Assembly (NCBI RefSeq): GCF_002197845.1
Contig: NZ_NIDE01000001.1
Location: forward strand, 310,001-374,000
Direction of reading: 5' to 3'
DNA from: Fimbriiglobus ruber
GTDB taxonomy: Bacteria; Planctomycetota; Planctomycetia; Gemmatales; Gemmataceae
Length of the DNA stretch: 64,000 nucleotides
Under the pieces are notes generated by a model. It was not told the DNA's origin and ran no database searches. It worked only from the letters and a program-made list of their open reading frames with translations. The translations under genes were made by a program, and so were the position numbers. Below, in pieces: positions 29,165 to 39,588 of the stretch. Position 1 is the first letter of the stretch; each line of letters opens with the position of its first letter.

Positions 29165-29419
29165 GGCGAGAACCTCGGCGGTCGAGATGGGGCGCTGGGG
29201 TGGGATAAGATCAGGATACGTGGACAGGCGTCGGGGACGCAAGGACGAAAAGACAGCGAACGGCAAGAGTCCCTTGATCACGACCCGAAAGGCTATCCTG
29301 TGGTTTCAAGACGACCGGCTGCCGGGGCTGTCTGATTTTGTCGCCCTTCGCCCGTCCCCGGCCGTACCTCCTACTATGAAATAGGTCACGCAAATTCCTC
29401 CGGCGACCGGAGACGATTG

Positions 29420-30292
29420 ATGCCGTCCGACGACGATAGCGACGAATCCGATCTGCTCGGCCCGGCGCGCCCGCTGCTCGCCACCGCCCTGCGGCTCGGT
29501 TCCCGGGCGGAAGAGGCCGGGGATTACGCCGGCTGTCGGGCGCTGTACGCCTGCACGGCCCGGCTCGCCCGGAAGGTCCGCGGGCTCGGCGAAGTCGCGG
29601 ACTTCCGGCTCGAACGCGCGCTGGAGGAAGCCGAGGCGGAGACCGACCCGGCCGGCCAGACGGACTCCCTCCGTGGCGAACTCGAAGCGTTGCTCGGCGA
29701 CGACGACTCCGAGGCAAAACCGGAGCCGCCGCCGACCGACCCACTGGCGGCGACCCAGACGTATATCGCGATGGCCATTTCGATCGGCGCGCCGGCCTAT
29801 AACACTGGCGACCGCCAGGGTTGCTTTGACGTCTACGCCTGTACCGCCCGGATGATCCTGGCGACGGTCCAACCGCCCGGCGAGGCCGCGGCCAAACTGA
29901 CGGAAGCACTCCGGCGGTGCGACGAGCTGGGCGAAGTCGACGAACAGGCCTGGGCCATGCGCCACGCCTTCGACGCGGTCGGGGAGATGGGGCCGGGTGC
30001 CGAAGGGGTTGCCCCGCGGGAGGTTCGCGTCATGTTGTCGGTCGCGGTGTCGATCGGGGCACCCGCGTTCAATCTCGGCGACCACCGCGGCTGTTTCGAA
30101 GTCTACGCTTGCACGGCCCGGTTGTTGGCGAACTCGTCCGCCGTGCCGGACGGCGTGAAGCAGGCCTTGCGACGGGCTCTGGAGCAGGCGAGCGTGGTCC
30201 CGAGCGTGACCCGGCAGGCGTGGATCTTGCGCGAGACCTTCGACGCCCTCCTTGCCGGCGGGGCGGACGAACCCGCGAAGCCTCGCGGTTGA
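29420..30292 (+). CDS. Repeat protein with three Cys-containing TPR-like units
   Basis: From the ATG at 29420 the product has 290 residues. Three units of about 95 residues each carry the same phrase: [32 protein letters not shown] and [16 protein letters not shown]. The phrase follows an A-x-x-x-GAPA-x-N helix and precedes an LxxAL helix. Each unit therefore presents two cysteines in a fixed GC...YAC pattern. No signal peptide is visible. The helical repeats suggest a binding scaffold; ligand unknown. It ends just before tadA on the same strand. Confidence 0.7.
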   Translation: MPSDDDSDESDLLGPARPLLATALRLGSRAEEAGDYAGCRALYACTARLARKVRGLGEVADFRLERALEEAEAETDPAGQTDSLRGELEALLGDDDSEAKPEPPPTDPLAATQTYIAMAISIGAPAYNTGDRQGCFDVYACTARMILATVQPPGEAAAKLTEALRRCDELGEVDEQAWAMRHAFDAVGEMGPGAEGVAPREVRVMLSVAVSIGAPAFNLGDHRGCFEVYACTARLLANSSAVPDGVKQALRRALEQASVVPSVTRQAWILRETFDALLAGGADEPAKPRG

Positions 30293-30324
30293 CCCCGAGT
30301 GCCTTTTGTTCCGTTCCCCGGACC

Positions 30325-30846
30325 GTGCGTGCGACCGTGCTGTCACCCTTCGATTTAGCCTTCACCGACCCGCGGCACCCGTTCCATCTCTTGCACATGG
30401 AGATGGCGCTGGACGAGGCGGCCGCGGCCGGGGACGAAGACGAAGTCCCGGTCGGGGCGGTCATCGTCTCGCTCGACCGGGGCGAAGTCATCGCCCGGGC
30501 GCACAACCAGCGCGAGCAGCTCTGCGACCCGACGGCCCACGCCGAGATGATCGCACTCACCCAGGCCGCGACCGCCCTCGGGTCGTGGCGGTTAGAACGG
30601 TGCCTCCTTTACGTGACCCTAGAGCCGTGCCCGATGTGCGCGGGGGCGATCGTCCAGGCACGGGTTCCGGTCGTCGTCTACGGGTGTACCGACCCGAAGG
30701 CCGGCGCATGTCACACGCTGTACCAGATCACCTCGGACCCGCGGTTGAACCACCGCTGCCAAGTGATCGGCGGTGTGGAGGCGGACCGCTGTGCCGGGTT
30801 GCTGTCCGCGTTCTTCGCCCGCAAGCGGGCGATGGGGAAGAAATAG
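30325..30846 (+). CDS. tadA: tRNA-specific adenosine deaminase TadA
   Basis: TadA converts adenosine 34 to inosine in tRNA-Arg(ACG). The zinc-dependent deaminase motifs are present: HAE at residues 72-74 and PCPMC at 101-105, with the core EVPVGAVIV and a C-terminal helix. The start is uncertain: I take the GTG at 30325 (173 residues), with a GTG at 30337 as alternative. The ATG at 30397 would remove the first helix. The C-terminal region ([30 protein letters not shown]) is typical of TadA and separates it from guanine or cytosine deaminases. Confidence 0.9.
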   Translation: MRATVLSPFDLAFTDPRHPFHLLHMEMALDEAAAAGDEDEVPVGAVIVSLDRGEVIARAHNQREQLCDPTAHAEMIALTQAATALGSWRLERCLLYVTLEPCPMCAGAIVQARVPVVVYGCTDPKAGACHTLYQITSDPRLNHRCQVIGGVEADRCAGLLSAFFARKRAMGKK

Positions 30847-31080
30847 CGGCCGCCGACGGACCGTTCCGTATCGGCAGTTGAATCCATTTCGCCCGCTCCA
30901 GTCAGCAGCCCCGCCGTTCCGTCGGCACAACCGCTACCGTCGGCGCGGCCGTCGGTGCTACCACGCCGGCGGCGCGAACTGGTGCTAGGCCGGCACGCGC
31001 CGGGGTGTTAAATTGGCAGAACGAGATTCTTGCCGCGTGCCGCCGCCCGGCCCTCGGCCGGGTCATCCGGAGGTCACATC

Positions 31081-32877
31081 ATGCGGTTCCACCCCGCGAT
31101 TGCCATAACGACGATCGCCGTCCTCTCGTTCGCGGGCCGCGCGGCGGCGCAATTCGCCGCGGTCCCCCCAGAACGATCCGCACTCGAGCGATTAAACCTG
31201 CGGAGCGAGTGGACTTCGTTCATCCCGATCGAGGGGCGCGACGACGGTATCGGCCAGGTTCAAGTGGCGGACGAAGACCAGGTCTTCGTCCAGACCAAGG
31301 CCGGCCTCTTGATCGCCCTGGACGCGCGGACGGGCCACATGCAGTGGTCGCTCCGCTACCCGGCCGCGAACGCCCCCCTGTACCCGGTCGGGTACAACGA
31401 TCGGTTCGTGTACGCGGTCAACGTCACCCGCCTGGTCATCGTCCACCGGTATTCCGGGCTGGTCGAATTCGACTACGAAATGCCCGGGGCGATCACGTCC
31501 GGGCCGGTCCCCGATCGGGATTTGGTGTACGTGATTTTGAACGGCACCCGGGTGATGGCGTACAAGTTCCCGTCCCTCATCAAGGCGGCCGACCAGGCCG
31601 ACCGGCGGCGGGCGCCCGGGGCCGGCAAGCCGGTGAACCCGGCCGACGCGGCGGCCGCCCGGTTCGCGACCGGAACCGGATTCCCGTTTCGGGAAGAGTC
31701 GTTCGACCAACCCCGTTACAAGGTCGACCAGTCCGAACCTGCCGTCGGGCTGGGGACCATCCAAAGGACTCCGTCGCTCTCCGCGTTACCGAGCATTACC
31801 CCGCCCTACACACTGCAGAACCGGTTGCTAGCGTCGACGCCGTCTCTGGCGGTCGTTGCGAACTTGCGCCAGCCGTACCACTACCGCGCGGAATTCATGC
31901 AGTACAACCAGCGGACGCCATCGGTTTCGGCCATCCCCCCGTCGATCGCCCGGGTTCACCAGCTGGCGAATCTTCGACCCCGAGCCGTCACGCCCGATGT
32001 CGTGTGGGCACACGGGGTCGGCCGGCGACTCCAGTTTGAACCGATTTTGACCGACACGGAGTCTTATTCCCCCAAGGAACCGCGGATCGTTCGTTTGTGG
32101 GCGACGACCGATAATGCGACTCGTCTGATTTCTCTCACCCGCACCAACGGAGACTTGGAGATCGATTTTCCCCTCCAGGACACCATCGCGTCCCCGCTCT
32201 CGGGACCGGCATTTATCGGCGGGGATGTGCTGTTGGGCTTCGTCGGGCTCGTGGACGGGAACCTGGTCGCCGTCGACCTGCTCCGTGGTGGGGAGGCCGG
32301 AATCCGGGTGGAATGGCGGGCGAACGTCGGCGGGTTGATTAACCACAAACCACTCGCGACCCCGGACGCCGTTTTCGCGTCCGGGGACAACTCCGGCCTG
32401 TCGAAGATCGATATCCAGACGGGCGAGCTGCTATGGAAGACCGAGAGGAACGTGGACCGGGTGGTCGCCGTGAACGACGAATTCGTCTACGGCCTGGACC
32501 GCACCGGCACGATCCAGTTGTTCGACCGAAAGAAGCCGGGCACCGGTGATTACCGAGTGATCGGTTCGGTCGGCCAACTCTCAATGACCGGGTTCGACGT
32601 CAAAGTGATGAACGAGCAAACCGACCGGATTGTGATGGCGGCGAACTCGGGGATCATGGTTTGCCTGCGGGACGCTTCGCCCAAGTACTCGAGGCCGGTA
32701 AGAATCGCCGCGCCGGGAAAGCCGGTCGTCAAGAAAGTCGAACCGAAAGACCCGGCCATGATGCCGGAAGACCCCCCCAAGGAAGAGCCCAAGAAGGAAG
32801 AGCCGAAAAAGGAAGCGCCCAAGAAGGAAATAAAGAAAGACGAACCCAAGAAGGAAATGAAAAAGGACGACAACTAG
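31081..32877 (+). CDS. Secreted PQQ-like beta-propeller protein with Lys/Glu tail
   Basis: From the ATG at 31081, preceded by GGAGG, the product has 598 residues with a signal peptide (AIAITTIAVLSFAGRAAAQ). PQQ-like propeller blades are visible: LLIALDARTGHMQWSLRYP, VYVILNGTRVMAYKF, NSGLSKIDIQTGELLWKTE. The last 50 residues are repeats of KKEEPKKE, a highly charged tail that may bind cell wall polymer or nucleic acid. There is no PQQ-dehydrogenase catalytic motif, so a scaffold role is more likely than an enzyme. The function is unknown. Confidence 0.8.
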   Translation: MRFHPAIAITTIAVLSFAGRAAAQFAAVPPERSALERLNLRSEWTSFIPIEGRDDGIGQVQVADEDQVFVQTKAGLLIALDARTGHMQWSLRYPAANAPLYPVGYNDRFVYAVNVTRLVIVHRYSGLVEFDYEMPGAITSGPVPDRDLVYVILNGTRVMAYKFPSLIKAADQADRRRAPGAGKPVNPADAAAARFATGTGFPFREESFDQPRYKVDQSEPAVGLGTIQRTPSLSALPSITPPYTLQNRLLASTPSLAVVANLRQPYHYRAEFMQYNQRTPSVSAIPPSIARVHQLANLRPRAVTPDVVWAHGVGRRLQFEPILTDTESYSPKEPRIVRLWATTDNATRLISLTRTNGDLEIDFPLQDTIASPLSGPAFIGGDVLLGFVGLVDGNLVAVDLLRGGEAGIRVEWRANVGGLINHKPLATPDAVFASGDNSGLSKIDIQTGELLWKTERNVDRVVAVNDEFVYGLDRTGTIQLFDRKKPGTGDYRVIGSVGQLSMTGFDVKVMNEQTDRIVMAANSGIMVCLRDASPKYSRPVRIAAPGKPVVKKVEPKDPAMMPEDPPKEEPKKEEPKKEAPKKEIKKDEPKKEMKKDDN

Positions 32878-32894
32878 CCGAAGGTGTGTGGGCA

Positions 32895-32955
32895 GTTTCC
32901 AACGTGCCCATACATCTCCCCCACCAAGACACCACCCGTCGGGCACGTTGGAAAC
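32895..32955. repeat. 15-bp inverted repeat downstream of the propeller gene
   Basis: GTTTCCAACGTGCCC at 32895-32909 is exactly inverted at 32941-32955. The 31-base interval and the lack of a T-run make it a poor intrinsic terminator. It may be another small dispersed palindrome. Confidence 0.7.
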
Positions 32956-33038
32956 GTGCCTCCACAAGTTATCCGGCGTTGTTTTGCGGGGGGCCAATCG
33001 GCCCCCGCCTTCATTGCTAGACAGACGCGAGGACGGCA

Positions 33039-34748
33039 TTGCTCTGGTTCCGCGCGACCGGGTGTGTGGTGCTAATGGTCCTGTTGGCTGCTCCCGTGAT
33101 GCTGCCGGTGGTCGAGGCTGCGCAGGGGGTGTCGCGGGCTGAAGGTGAAGAAGTCGGGCGCGTCGCGGGGCTGGCCGCGAACACACTCGGCTTGATCGTC
33201 GCGGCGTGTCTGATCGCAGTCCCGGTCGGCGTACTCGCGGCTCTGGTGATCGAGCGAATCCGGGTTCCGGGGCGCGGCCCTTTACGAGCCTTACTGCTGT
33301 TGGGCTTGTTCGTGCCGCTTCCGGTCTACGCCGTGGCGTGGCAGGTCGTGCTGGAGAAATGGCTCCCGCCGATGACGTTGGGGCCCGGCCAGGTCGCCTG
33401 GCGGCCGTGGGCGCAGGGTCTCTTGCCGGCGGCCTGGGTTCATGGCGTGGCCGCGATCCCGTGGGTCGTCTGGATCGTGACCGCGGGCCTCCGCGGGGCG
33501 GACCGGGGACTGGAAGAAGACGCGCTGATGATCGCCGGCCCCCGGGCCGTCGTCCGCCGGGTGCTGATCCCGCGGGCCGCGATCGCGGCGGTCGCGGCGG
33601 GCGGGTGGGTCGCCGTCCAGACCGCGACGGAAATCCCGATCACGGACGCGATGATGGTCCGCACGTTCGCGGAAGAAGTGTATACCCAGTTCGTCTCGGC
33701 GTCCGAAGGTTTGGCGGGCGCGGTAATCGTTGCACTCCCCGCGTGGGTAATCGCGGTCGTGGTCGGGGGCTGGCTCGCCCGGCGGACCGTCATCTCGTTC
33801 GGCCCTCCGCCCGGCGAAGTGGGCCAACCGGTGCCCCTTCGATTCGCTCCAGCGGTACGATGGGTCGCCACGGGAGCTGTCTGGCTGGGCGCGCTCTTGG
33901 CGGCTGGGTTGCCGCTACTCGCGCTCGTCTGGAAGGCGGGCGGTGGCACGACGCGGACCGGGTGGACCGTGACCATGCTGTTGGGGGAGATGCGAAAGGT
34001 GCTGGTCACGGACGGCATCGTCCTTATGGAAAGTCTCGCGGTCGCGGTAGCGGTGGGTCTCGCGGCTGCTTCGTTGGCCTGGATCGCAAGCTGGCTGGCG
34101 ACGGGTTCGCGGTGGTTCGCCCGTTTTCTTTTTGTCCTGTGCGTGGTCCTGGCGGTTGCCCCGGGGCCGGTGGTCGGCCTGGGGATGAAGACCGCGATCG
34201 GTCAGCTCGTCGATGTCGAGGCCTGGTTTTTCGCCCAACTTGGCTCCGCGCCGACGTTTTTCCCGATTCGATCCACTTTGTACGACCAACCGTCTCCGGT
34301 GCCGGGTGCGTGGGCGACCCTGGTCCGATACTTCCCGGTCGCCGTTGTTGTCCTCTGGCCGGCTCTGCGAGCCATTCCGCGTGACCTTCTCGACCAGGCG
34401 AAAATCGACGGCGTGGGTGTGACCGGCGAATGGCGGCTCGTGATCGTCCCACTTACCGGGGTGGCGTTTGCGCGGGCCACGATCGCGGTGAGTGCGCTAG
34501 CCCTTGGGGAAGTGAGTGCGTCCAAACTGGTGCACACTCCGGGATGGTCCGCTTACATCCTTCGGCTGTTCGACCAGATGCACTACGGTGCCGAGTCGAC
34601 GGTAGCCGCACTCTGTCTCGCCCAAATCGCCGCCACCGCGGCCGCGGCAGGGTTGGCGATGTGGGCGATGGGCGGAGCGCTGATGCGACCGCCCACGACT
34701 CACGTTGCCGAACCCGCGGAAGAGTTTCTTGACACTGCCCGGAGGTAG
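33039..34748 (+). CDS. ABC transporter permease with two fused membrane domains
   Basis: The start is a TTG with GAGGA upstream, giving 569 residues. About 12 membrane helices fall in two similar halves. Each half holds a BPD_transp_1-like coupling motif: EEDALMIAGPRAVVRRVLIPRA in the first and LDQAKIDGVGVTGEWRLVIVPLTGV in the second. This two-in-one layout is typical of iron(III) (FbpB/SfuB) and thiamine permeases. No ATPase or binding protein is visible in the window, so the substrate cannot be assigned. The gene ends 236 bp before an AT-rich island. Confidence 0.8.
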   Translation: MLWFRATGCVVLMVLLAAPVMLPVVEAAQGVSRAEGEEVGRVAGLAANTLGLIVAACLIAVPVGVLAALVIERIRVPGRGPLRALLLLGLFVPLPVYAVAWQVVLEKWLPPMTLGPGQVAWRPWAQGLLPAAWVHGVAAIPWVVWIVTAGLRGADRGLEEDALMIAGPRAVVRRVLIPRAAIAAVAAGGWVAVQTATEIPITDAMMVRTFAEEVYTQFVSASEGLAGAVIVALPAWVIAVVVGGWLARRTVISFGPPPGEVGQPVPLRFAPAVRWVATGAVWLGALLAAGLPLLALVWKAGGGTTRTGWTVTMLLGEMRKVLVTDGIVLMESLAVAVAVGLAAASLAWIASWLATGSRWFARFLFVLCVVLAVAPGPVVGLGMKTAIGQLVDVEAWFFAQLGSAPTFFPIRSTLYDQPSPVPGAWATLVRYFPVAVVVLWPALRAIPRDLLDQAKIDGVGVTGEWRLVIVPLTGVAFARATIAVSALALGEVSASKLVHTPGWSAYILRLFDQMHYGAESTVAALCLAQIAATAAAAGLAMWAMGGALMRPPTTHVAEPAEEFLDTARR

Positions 34749-34984
34749 GCGAACGCAAGAGCTAGCCAGCGACTTGCCAATTGTCGCAGCAGAACCGGAT
34801 CTTAAACACAGCTACGTACAGAAGCGCAATCGCTGGGAAAAAAAGCTGCTGGGATTCGGACCCTCGCAGCAAACGTGGTTCTGGTGGCAAGAAGCAGCCG
34901 GTATGAGAACCGTGGTTTGCTGGAAAGATCTTTCTACCCGCGCCTTCCAAATACTTCCTATTTATATCGATTACGAAGTGCGAA

Positions 34985-36740
34985 TTATCCGCCAGTAGGC
35001 CTCGCCTGACGGCGAAGCGTTTCTACCGCTTCGATAATTGGATCTGGCTGAGCAGGTAGCGTATCCCATTCTTTCCAGAAGTCGCGAGTCGCACTTTCGG
35101 GACAGACAGTTGGCTTATCCAACTTTATGCGGGTCGGCAACATAACTGCGTCCCCCAAAACTAACGCTTCTCCTATGTCAAGCAGAGGTAAAATATCAAT
35201 CGCCCCGCCATCGAATCCGGCATAAGCCGACGCACAACCGACTGATCTTCGTCGTTAGTCAAACGCAAAGCCAAAAAATTATTGCACTGACTAAGAATCG
35301 TACGGCTCACGTCGGCAGGTCGTTGGCTAACCACGAGCAATGAAACTCCATACTTGCGACCCTCTTTGGCAATGCGCTCAAAGGATTCCAGAGCGCGACG
35401 CTCAACTTCTGTTGCATCACTTTTGACTGGCAAATAAAGGTGCGCTTCATCACAAACAAGCGTGAATGGTGTTCGTTGCAGTGGTGCCGTCCAAAATTGT
35501 ACGTGATACAACAACCTTGCAAACAATCCCACCACAATAGGTAACACATCGGATGGGACTTCTGAGAAGTCTACAATTTTAATGCCCCGGTGCGATTGAT
35601 TTGAGCCAAGCAGCTTTACCATTTGTGAACTCAGCCAGTCGTACTCAGAAGTCTTTGACGGTGGCTGAAATAAAAATCCGTACCGCCGGTCTTCGATTTT
35701 TGATTGCAATCGGGAGATAAAACGAGTTAGCTTTCCTCCCATTCTCCCTTTATTTCTCTACCACCAGAGCCCGTACTTTTTTGCTTATCATCTTTTTCCA
35801 GCAGATTCAGAAGATCATTAATTGCGTAAGGAATAGGCGAATCAACCGTAAAGGTATTCTGCACATCATTTTTTCCTTCTGCCGATAAACGTTCGCCCTT
35901 CAATGCGCGTACATGAGCAGTAAAGCGAGATGCTTGATTCGGGGCATTTTGATCACTACGATCCAAAATCATTGACAGCATTTCTTCCCTATTTAATAAC
36001 CAATATGGAAGAAACAAAACGCCATCGGCTGGAGCACGCAAATCACCCGGCCCTGCAACACGAAATCCTTGCGCAAAATTACCCTCTCCTTGAGTAAGAG
36101 GGCTGTACTCGCCATGCATGTCAAGGACAATAATGTTGGGGTATTTTAGTTGTTTGGCACGTTCGAGAAGCAAGGCTACCGCCCAACTTTTACCTGACCC
36201 CGTACTTCCAAGAATCGCCGCATGTCGCTGGAAGAGTTTGTCTCCGCATGCAATCGCCAGAGCAGTTGGGTCATTGACAAAATGTCCAAGTCTCAATTGC
36301 GATTCTACAGGTATATCTGCCGCCAATAAGCCCATAAACATTTGAAGATTGTGTCCATCGATCAGATAGCATTCTCGGCCTATCTGCGGAAAAGAATCCG
36401 CTCCACGCTTAAATGTGTTAGTAGCGTCGCCATGCACGGTTCTATAAGTACCAATAAGCACAGCACGAATCAAATCCTCAAATCGTGTTGTTTCTCCAAT
36501 CTCATTATTATCTTCATCGTGATCCAAATGCACCCCATCCTTCGCCGAACGGGTCAGACGCTCTACCATGCCGATCAATAGTTCGTGTTGTGTAGAGCCG
36601 CGAATTGCCAGAAGGTTACCCACGCAGAGACGGGATGCGTGTTCAGGGTCGCTCACCTCAATAGCAACCCTGCTGGTATCAACAGCAACAACACTACCAA
36701 TGTCTTCGCCATCATCAAAGACAAATATTGGCCTGCTCAC
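34985..36740 (-). pseudogene. herA: HerA-type ATPase/translocase of a SIR2-HerA defence pair, two frameshifts
   Basis: The native start is a GTG at 36740 overlapping the SIR2 stop as GTGA. The first part reads SRPIFVFDDGEDIGSVVAV, Walker A GSTGSGKS (178-185) and IIVLDMHGEYSPL, then stops at 35727 after REIKGEWEES. One base shift at 35738-35740 restores GGKLTRFISRLQSK and Walker B FTLVCDEAHLYLP, with arginine-finger region SQRPADVSRTILSQCNNF. A second shift at 35203-35206 restores AIDILPLLDIGEALVLGDAVMLP and the end at 34985. The repaired protein has 585 residues, the usual size for these HerA proteins. Family members form hexamers that assemble with SIR2 NADases against phage. As read it would give two truncated polypeptides. 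Confidence 0.85.
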
Positions 36741-37779
36741 GATTTGAATACCTCGCTGATAAGCCCAAACACATCCCACATGCCACTATTTGGGATAAAA
36801 TCATCGCTCGATCGAGTTATGCATCTTGTCCCAAATGTGGCCCACTTGCCCCTTGTACTAAGGCGATAGCCTTGGGACTTTCTCTTATCATCTTCTCTGC
36901 ATTTGCCGTAAGCCCCATTGCCATAATAACAGCAGGCTTACCATCACGAAGTCGCTGAGAGAGGTGCGTCTCTAGGTGATTGTCATTAAATCCATAACCG
37001 ATAATTAAAAAACGACTCGCATTATCGATTGCATCATTAGCTTTTTCACGATGCCGATCAAATGGTTCATGATAGCCGGCAGCATACTTACTTAGGCCCG
37101 GAGTAATAATCAACGGCGATTCATCTAGTTCTAGCGAGCACCGTATTGTCTCGTCTTCAATCCGATACCAGTCAAGACTGCCATGCGGCTTGTACAGCCT
37201 AATTCGATCGAGCCATTTCAAGTTATGCTTTCTTCCGCGAATCTGTATCGATTTTGCACAAATATATTTTGCAGTTTCCGGTTCATATATTCCGCTATAG
37301 TGTCCGACAAACATAGAATCGGCTGGCTTTCCAGCTTTTTCTACCGCGCATTCTATTAGTCGGTCGTAATTAGTCGTAATAACCGGAAGCCCTGCTGCAG
37401 GAATAACCAAGTGCGGCAATAGACGAGTTAACCGCATTTCTTTTCTATTTTTTATGCAATTCTTAACGACACGGCATTCATGCTGTCGGATAAAATTTGC
37501 CGTGTGGAGCACGATTGCCGCGACAATATCTGTAGTAGGATTATGTTTACTTAGAGCCGACTCTAGATCAATTCCACTCTTAATATCTGCGTTGATTTCC
37601 TGCCATTCTGACACCAACGCGCCATTTTCTAGTCCGTTTGCAACATGTTCACCAAGATAGTCGCCCAATCCTTTCATTCCGGGAATACCTTCTGCCATCG
37701 ACAGCCCCGAGCCAACAATTAAAACAAGTCCATCTGTAAAGTGGTTCTGAAGCGTTCTTTTCAGCTCGTCAATATTCAT
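36737..37779 (-). pseudogene. SIR2-family NADase of a SIR2-HerA defence pair, C-terminal frameshift
   Basis: SIR2-type defence proteins deplete NAD+ on infection. The frame shows the NAD-binding GSGLS (23-27), TTNYDRLIE (135-143), the HGSLDW catalytic segment (199-204) and FLIIGYGFNDNHLE. As read it ends early at 36817. Adding one base within 36841-36852 continues into GTRCITRSSDDFIPNSGMWD and VFGLISEVFKS, ending at 36737. That end overlaps the HerA GTG by four bases, exactly as expected for an operon, so the shifted end is the ancestral one. The repaired length is 347 residues. The pair sits in AT-rich DNA between core genes, consistent with horizontal gain. Confidence 0.85.
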
Positions 37780-38282
37780 AGCATACGCTCATCAGCACTT
37801 GCGGCATGCGATTATTAAAATAATATGAATCAAAAACAATAAGACTAAACAATCTAATAAATTGCATAGCAACTTCGCATGCTTGTTTTCCATTTCTGAG
37901 TTAATTCACTTTAACTGCCGAGATCGGCTATGCAAAGTACATTTCAGATTTTTGGTAAATGCTCACAAGAATCGGATTGCTGGCAGACCATCGCGGCGCA
38001 AGTCGTTATCAATAAACTAGACTCAGAAATCTGGAATTCTCCCTTGGAGCGAGGCTAATTCGAGCAACTAATTCTGTTGAGCGATTTTACGCAGACAAAT
38101 TGTTCGAAGATAGAGGGATTGTAGCGAATGTTCGGCGCAGCTGGCCTTCAAAAAGCTGGCCTATAAATCCTTTCTCAACACCCTGCAACGGTGCTACAAG
38201 TTTACCTCGATCCCACCTCATTTGGGGATTGTGGATATTAGCCCGGTGCCCGGCGAAGCCGCGGGCACCGGGAAGCGGCGGG
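37780..38282. other. AT-rich upstream region of the SIR2-HerA island
   Basis: This AT-rich stretch lies upstream of the SIR2 gene and should carry its promoter. A segment near 38145-38235 reads as coding-like in one plus frame (QLAFKKLAYKSFL, TLQRCYKFTSIPPHLGIVDI) but has no start and could be a remnant. The composition returns to GC-rich at about 38240, marking the island edge. A short palindrome CCCGGTGCCCG...CGGGCACCGG lies at 38243-38271. Confidence 0.5.
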
Positions 38283-38435
38283 TTATTTTGCGGCCGGCGT
38301 GTATTTCGCCGGCTCTTCTTGCGCTTTCTTGGCACAGTCGTCACAGCAAACGACAACCTCCTTGCCGCCAACTTGGACTTTGATCCCGCCGTCTTGAATA
38401 TCCCAATCGCAGACGGGGCACTTCACCGGCTTCAT
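38283..38435 (-). CDS. Small zinc- or heavy-metal-binding protein (TRASH-like)
   Basis: The product has 50 residues from the ATG at 38435, preceded by GAGGA about eight bases ahead. Cysteines are arranged KCPVCDWDI ... VVVCCDDCAKKA, the CxxC...CCxxC pattern of TRASH/YHS-like metal-binding peptides. The rest is Lys/Gln rich. Such small proteins serve as metal chaperones or sensors. It is followed upstream on the same strand by an AraC regulator, which may or may not control it. Confidence 0.75.
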   Translation of the reverse strand: MKPVKCPVCDWDIQDGGIKVQVGGKEVVVCCDDCAKKAQEEPAKYTPAAK

Positions 38436-38524
38436 GAAACGTCCTCGGTAACGGAAACGAGCGTAAGGGCGTCGCGGCGGTCGCGGCTGTTCCTTACGAG
38501 GGCATCTTTGCGGGACCGGAGAAT

Positions 38525-39436
38525 CTAGACTTCCAGATTCTTGCTCAGTTCGCGGAGCGTGCGACGGCTCGCGCTCAATCGGACGGACGACGGCGAGCGG
38601 CCGAATTCGCGGCGAAAGGTGTCGGTGAAGTGGCTGTGGCTGGAAAAGCCGAGGTCGAGGGCGAGCGCCGTGAGGTCGTCGGCACCGCTCCCCAGTCGTT
38701 CCAGGGCCGCGCGGAGGCGCAGCCGGGTCAAGTAGGCATGGACTGGTGTGTTGGTTCTTTGCTGGAAGATGCGGGCGAAATGAAACGGGGACGTGTGAAC
38801 GGCTCCGGCCACGTCCTCCAGCGTCAGGCGTTCGCCCAGGCGGCTCGCGAGCCAGGTTTTGGCCGCCTCGACGCGGTCCGTGTGATCGGCCTCCGTCCCG
38901 GGTCGCTTCCGCCGCTTGGCCCCGTGCCGCGCGAACGCGGCCGCCAACACGTCGGCCGCGACTTGGAGCGCCGTCACGTCGGCCCAAAGCGGTTCCAGCG
39001 GCTCCACGGCTTCCAGCCTTCGGACGAGTTCGCGGTGCTGCCAAAAGGCGGCGGGCTCGCACGGGCCGGTCACGAACGGAAACGGCCGATCGGGGTGATC
39101 GTCGACCGTCGGGTCGAGTTCGCGGACGATGTCGGTGAGCAAACGCGGCGGGATCACGAAGACGGTGCCGCGGTCGCCGCAGTCGGCCGGGTGGCTGACG
39201 CGGTACGACGAGCCCTTCGAGAAAAAGACGGCCTGGTTAACGTCGGCCGTCTCGGTTCGGCGGCCGAAGTGCTTGCAAAACGTCCCGTGCCGCATGAGGA
39301 CGATGTGGTTGTCGGCAGAGTGTTCCTCGGCCGCCGGTCCGCCCCGGTCGATGTGGCAGTTGTAATCGCGCACGCCGACGACGGGGCTGTCGTAGAGCGG
39401 GCTGAACGTGAGCAGGCTTTCGGGGCGCCTCGGCAT
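38525..39436 (-). CDS. AraC family transcriptional regulator
   Basis: From the ATG at 39436 the product has 303 residues; a TTG at 39472 is possible. The N-terminal half is a cupin-like sensor (DSPVVGVRDYNCHIDRG, SKGSSYRVSHP). The C-terminal 100 residues hold the two helix-turn-helix motifs: LTLEDVAGAVHTSPFHFARIFQQRTNTPVHAYLTRLRLRAALERL and LTALALDLGFSSHSHFTDTFRREFGRSPSSVR. It stands divergently from nuoJ, 150 bp away, but a link to nuo control is only positional. Confidence 0.88.
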   Translation of the reverse strand: MPRRPESLLTFSPLYDSPVVGVRDYNCHIDRGGPAAEEHSADNHIVLMRHGTFCKHFGRRTETADVNQAVFFSKGSSYRVSHPADCGDRGTVFVIPPRLLTDIVRELDPTVDDHPDRPFPFVTGPCEPAAFWQHRELVRRLEAVEPLEPLWADVTALQVAADVLAAAFARHGAKRRKRPGTEADHTDRVEAAKTWLASRLGERLTLEDVAGAVHTSPFHFARIFQQRTNTPVHAYLTRLRLRAALERLGSGADDLTALALDLGFSSHSHFTDTFRREFGRSPSSVRLSASRRTLRELSKNLEV

Positions 39437-39588
39437 GTTCACACTCGTAACGGATCGACCGCCCCGAATCAAGGCAGGGGTCGATCACGATCCCGACCGA
39501 TCGGCGCTTGCATTCCGTGCCCCGGCCGCTTATCCCTTACTCCACGTGCTTCGCGCTTCCTCTTCCATCACGCGCGGCCGGGGACCGG

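Noticed and set aside
34705-34998. A 97-codon frame between the ABC permease and the HerA end
   Set aside because: It starts inside the permease, has no ribosome site, and its end overlaps the restored HerA C-terminus. The 236-bp gap shows no other coding evidence.
36741-36779. HerA start at the ATG at 36779
   Set aside because: That N-terminus (MGCVWAYQRGIQI) is the frame-shifted reading of the SIR2 C-terminus. The GTG at 36740 overlaps the restored SIR2 stop by four bases and is the natural start.
38100-38528. A 142-codon plus-strand frame over the metal-binding gene
   Set aside because: Arg/Leu-rich antisense of the small TRASH-like gene, no ribosome site; the minus-strand CxxC protein has a proper start.
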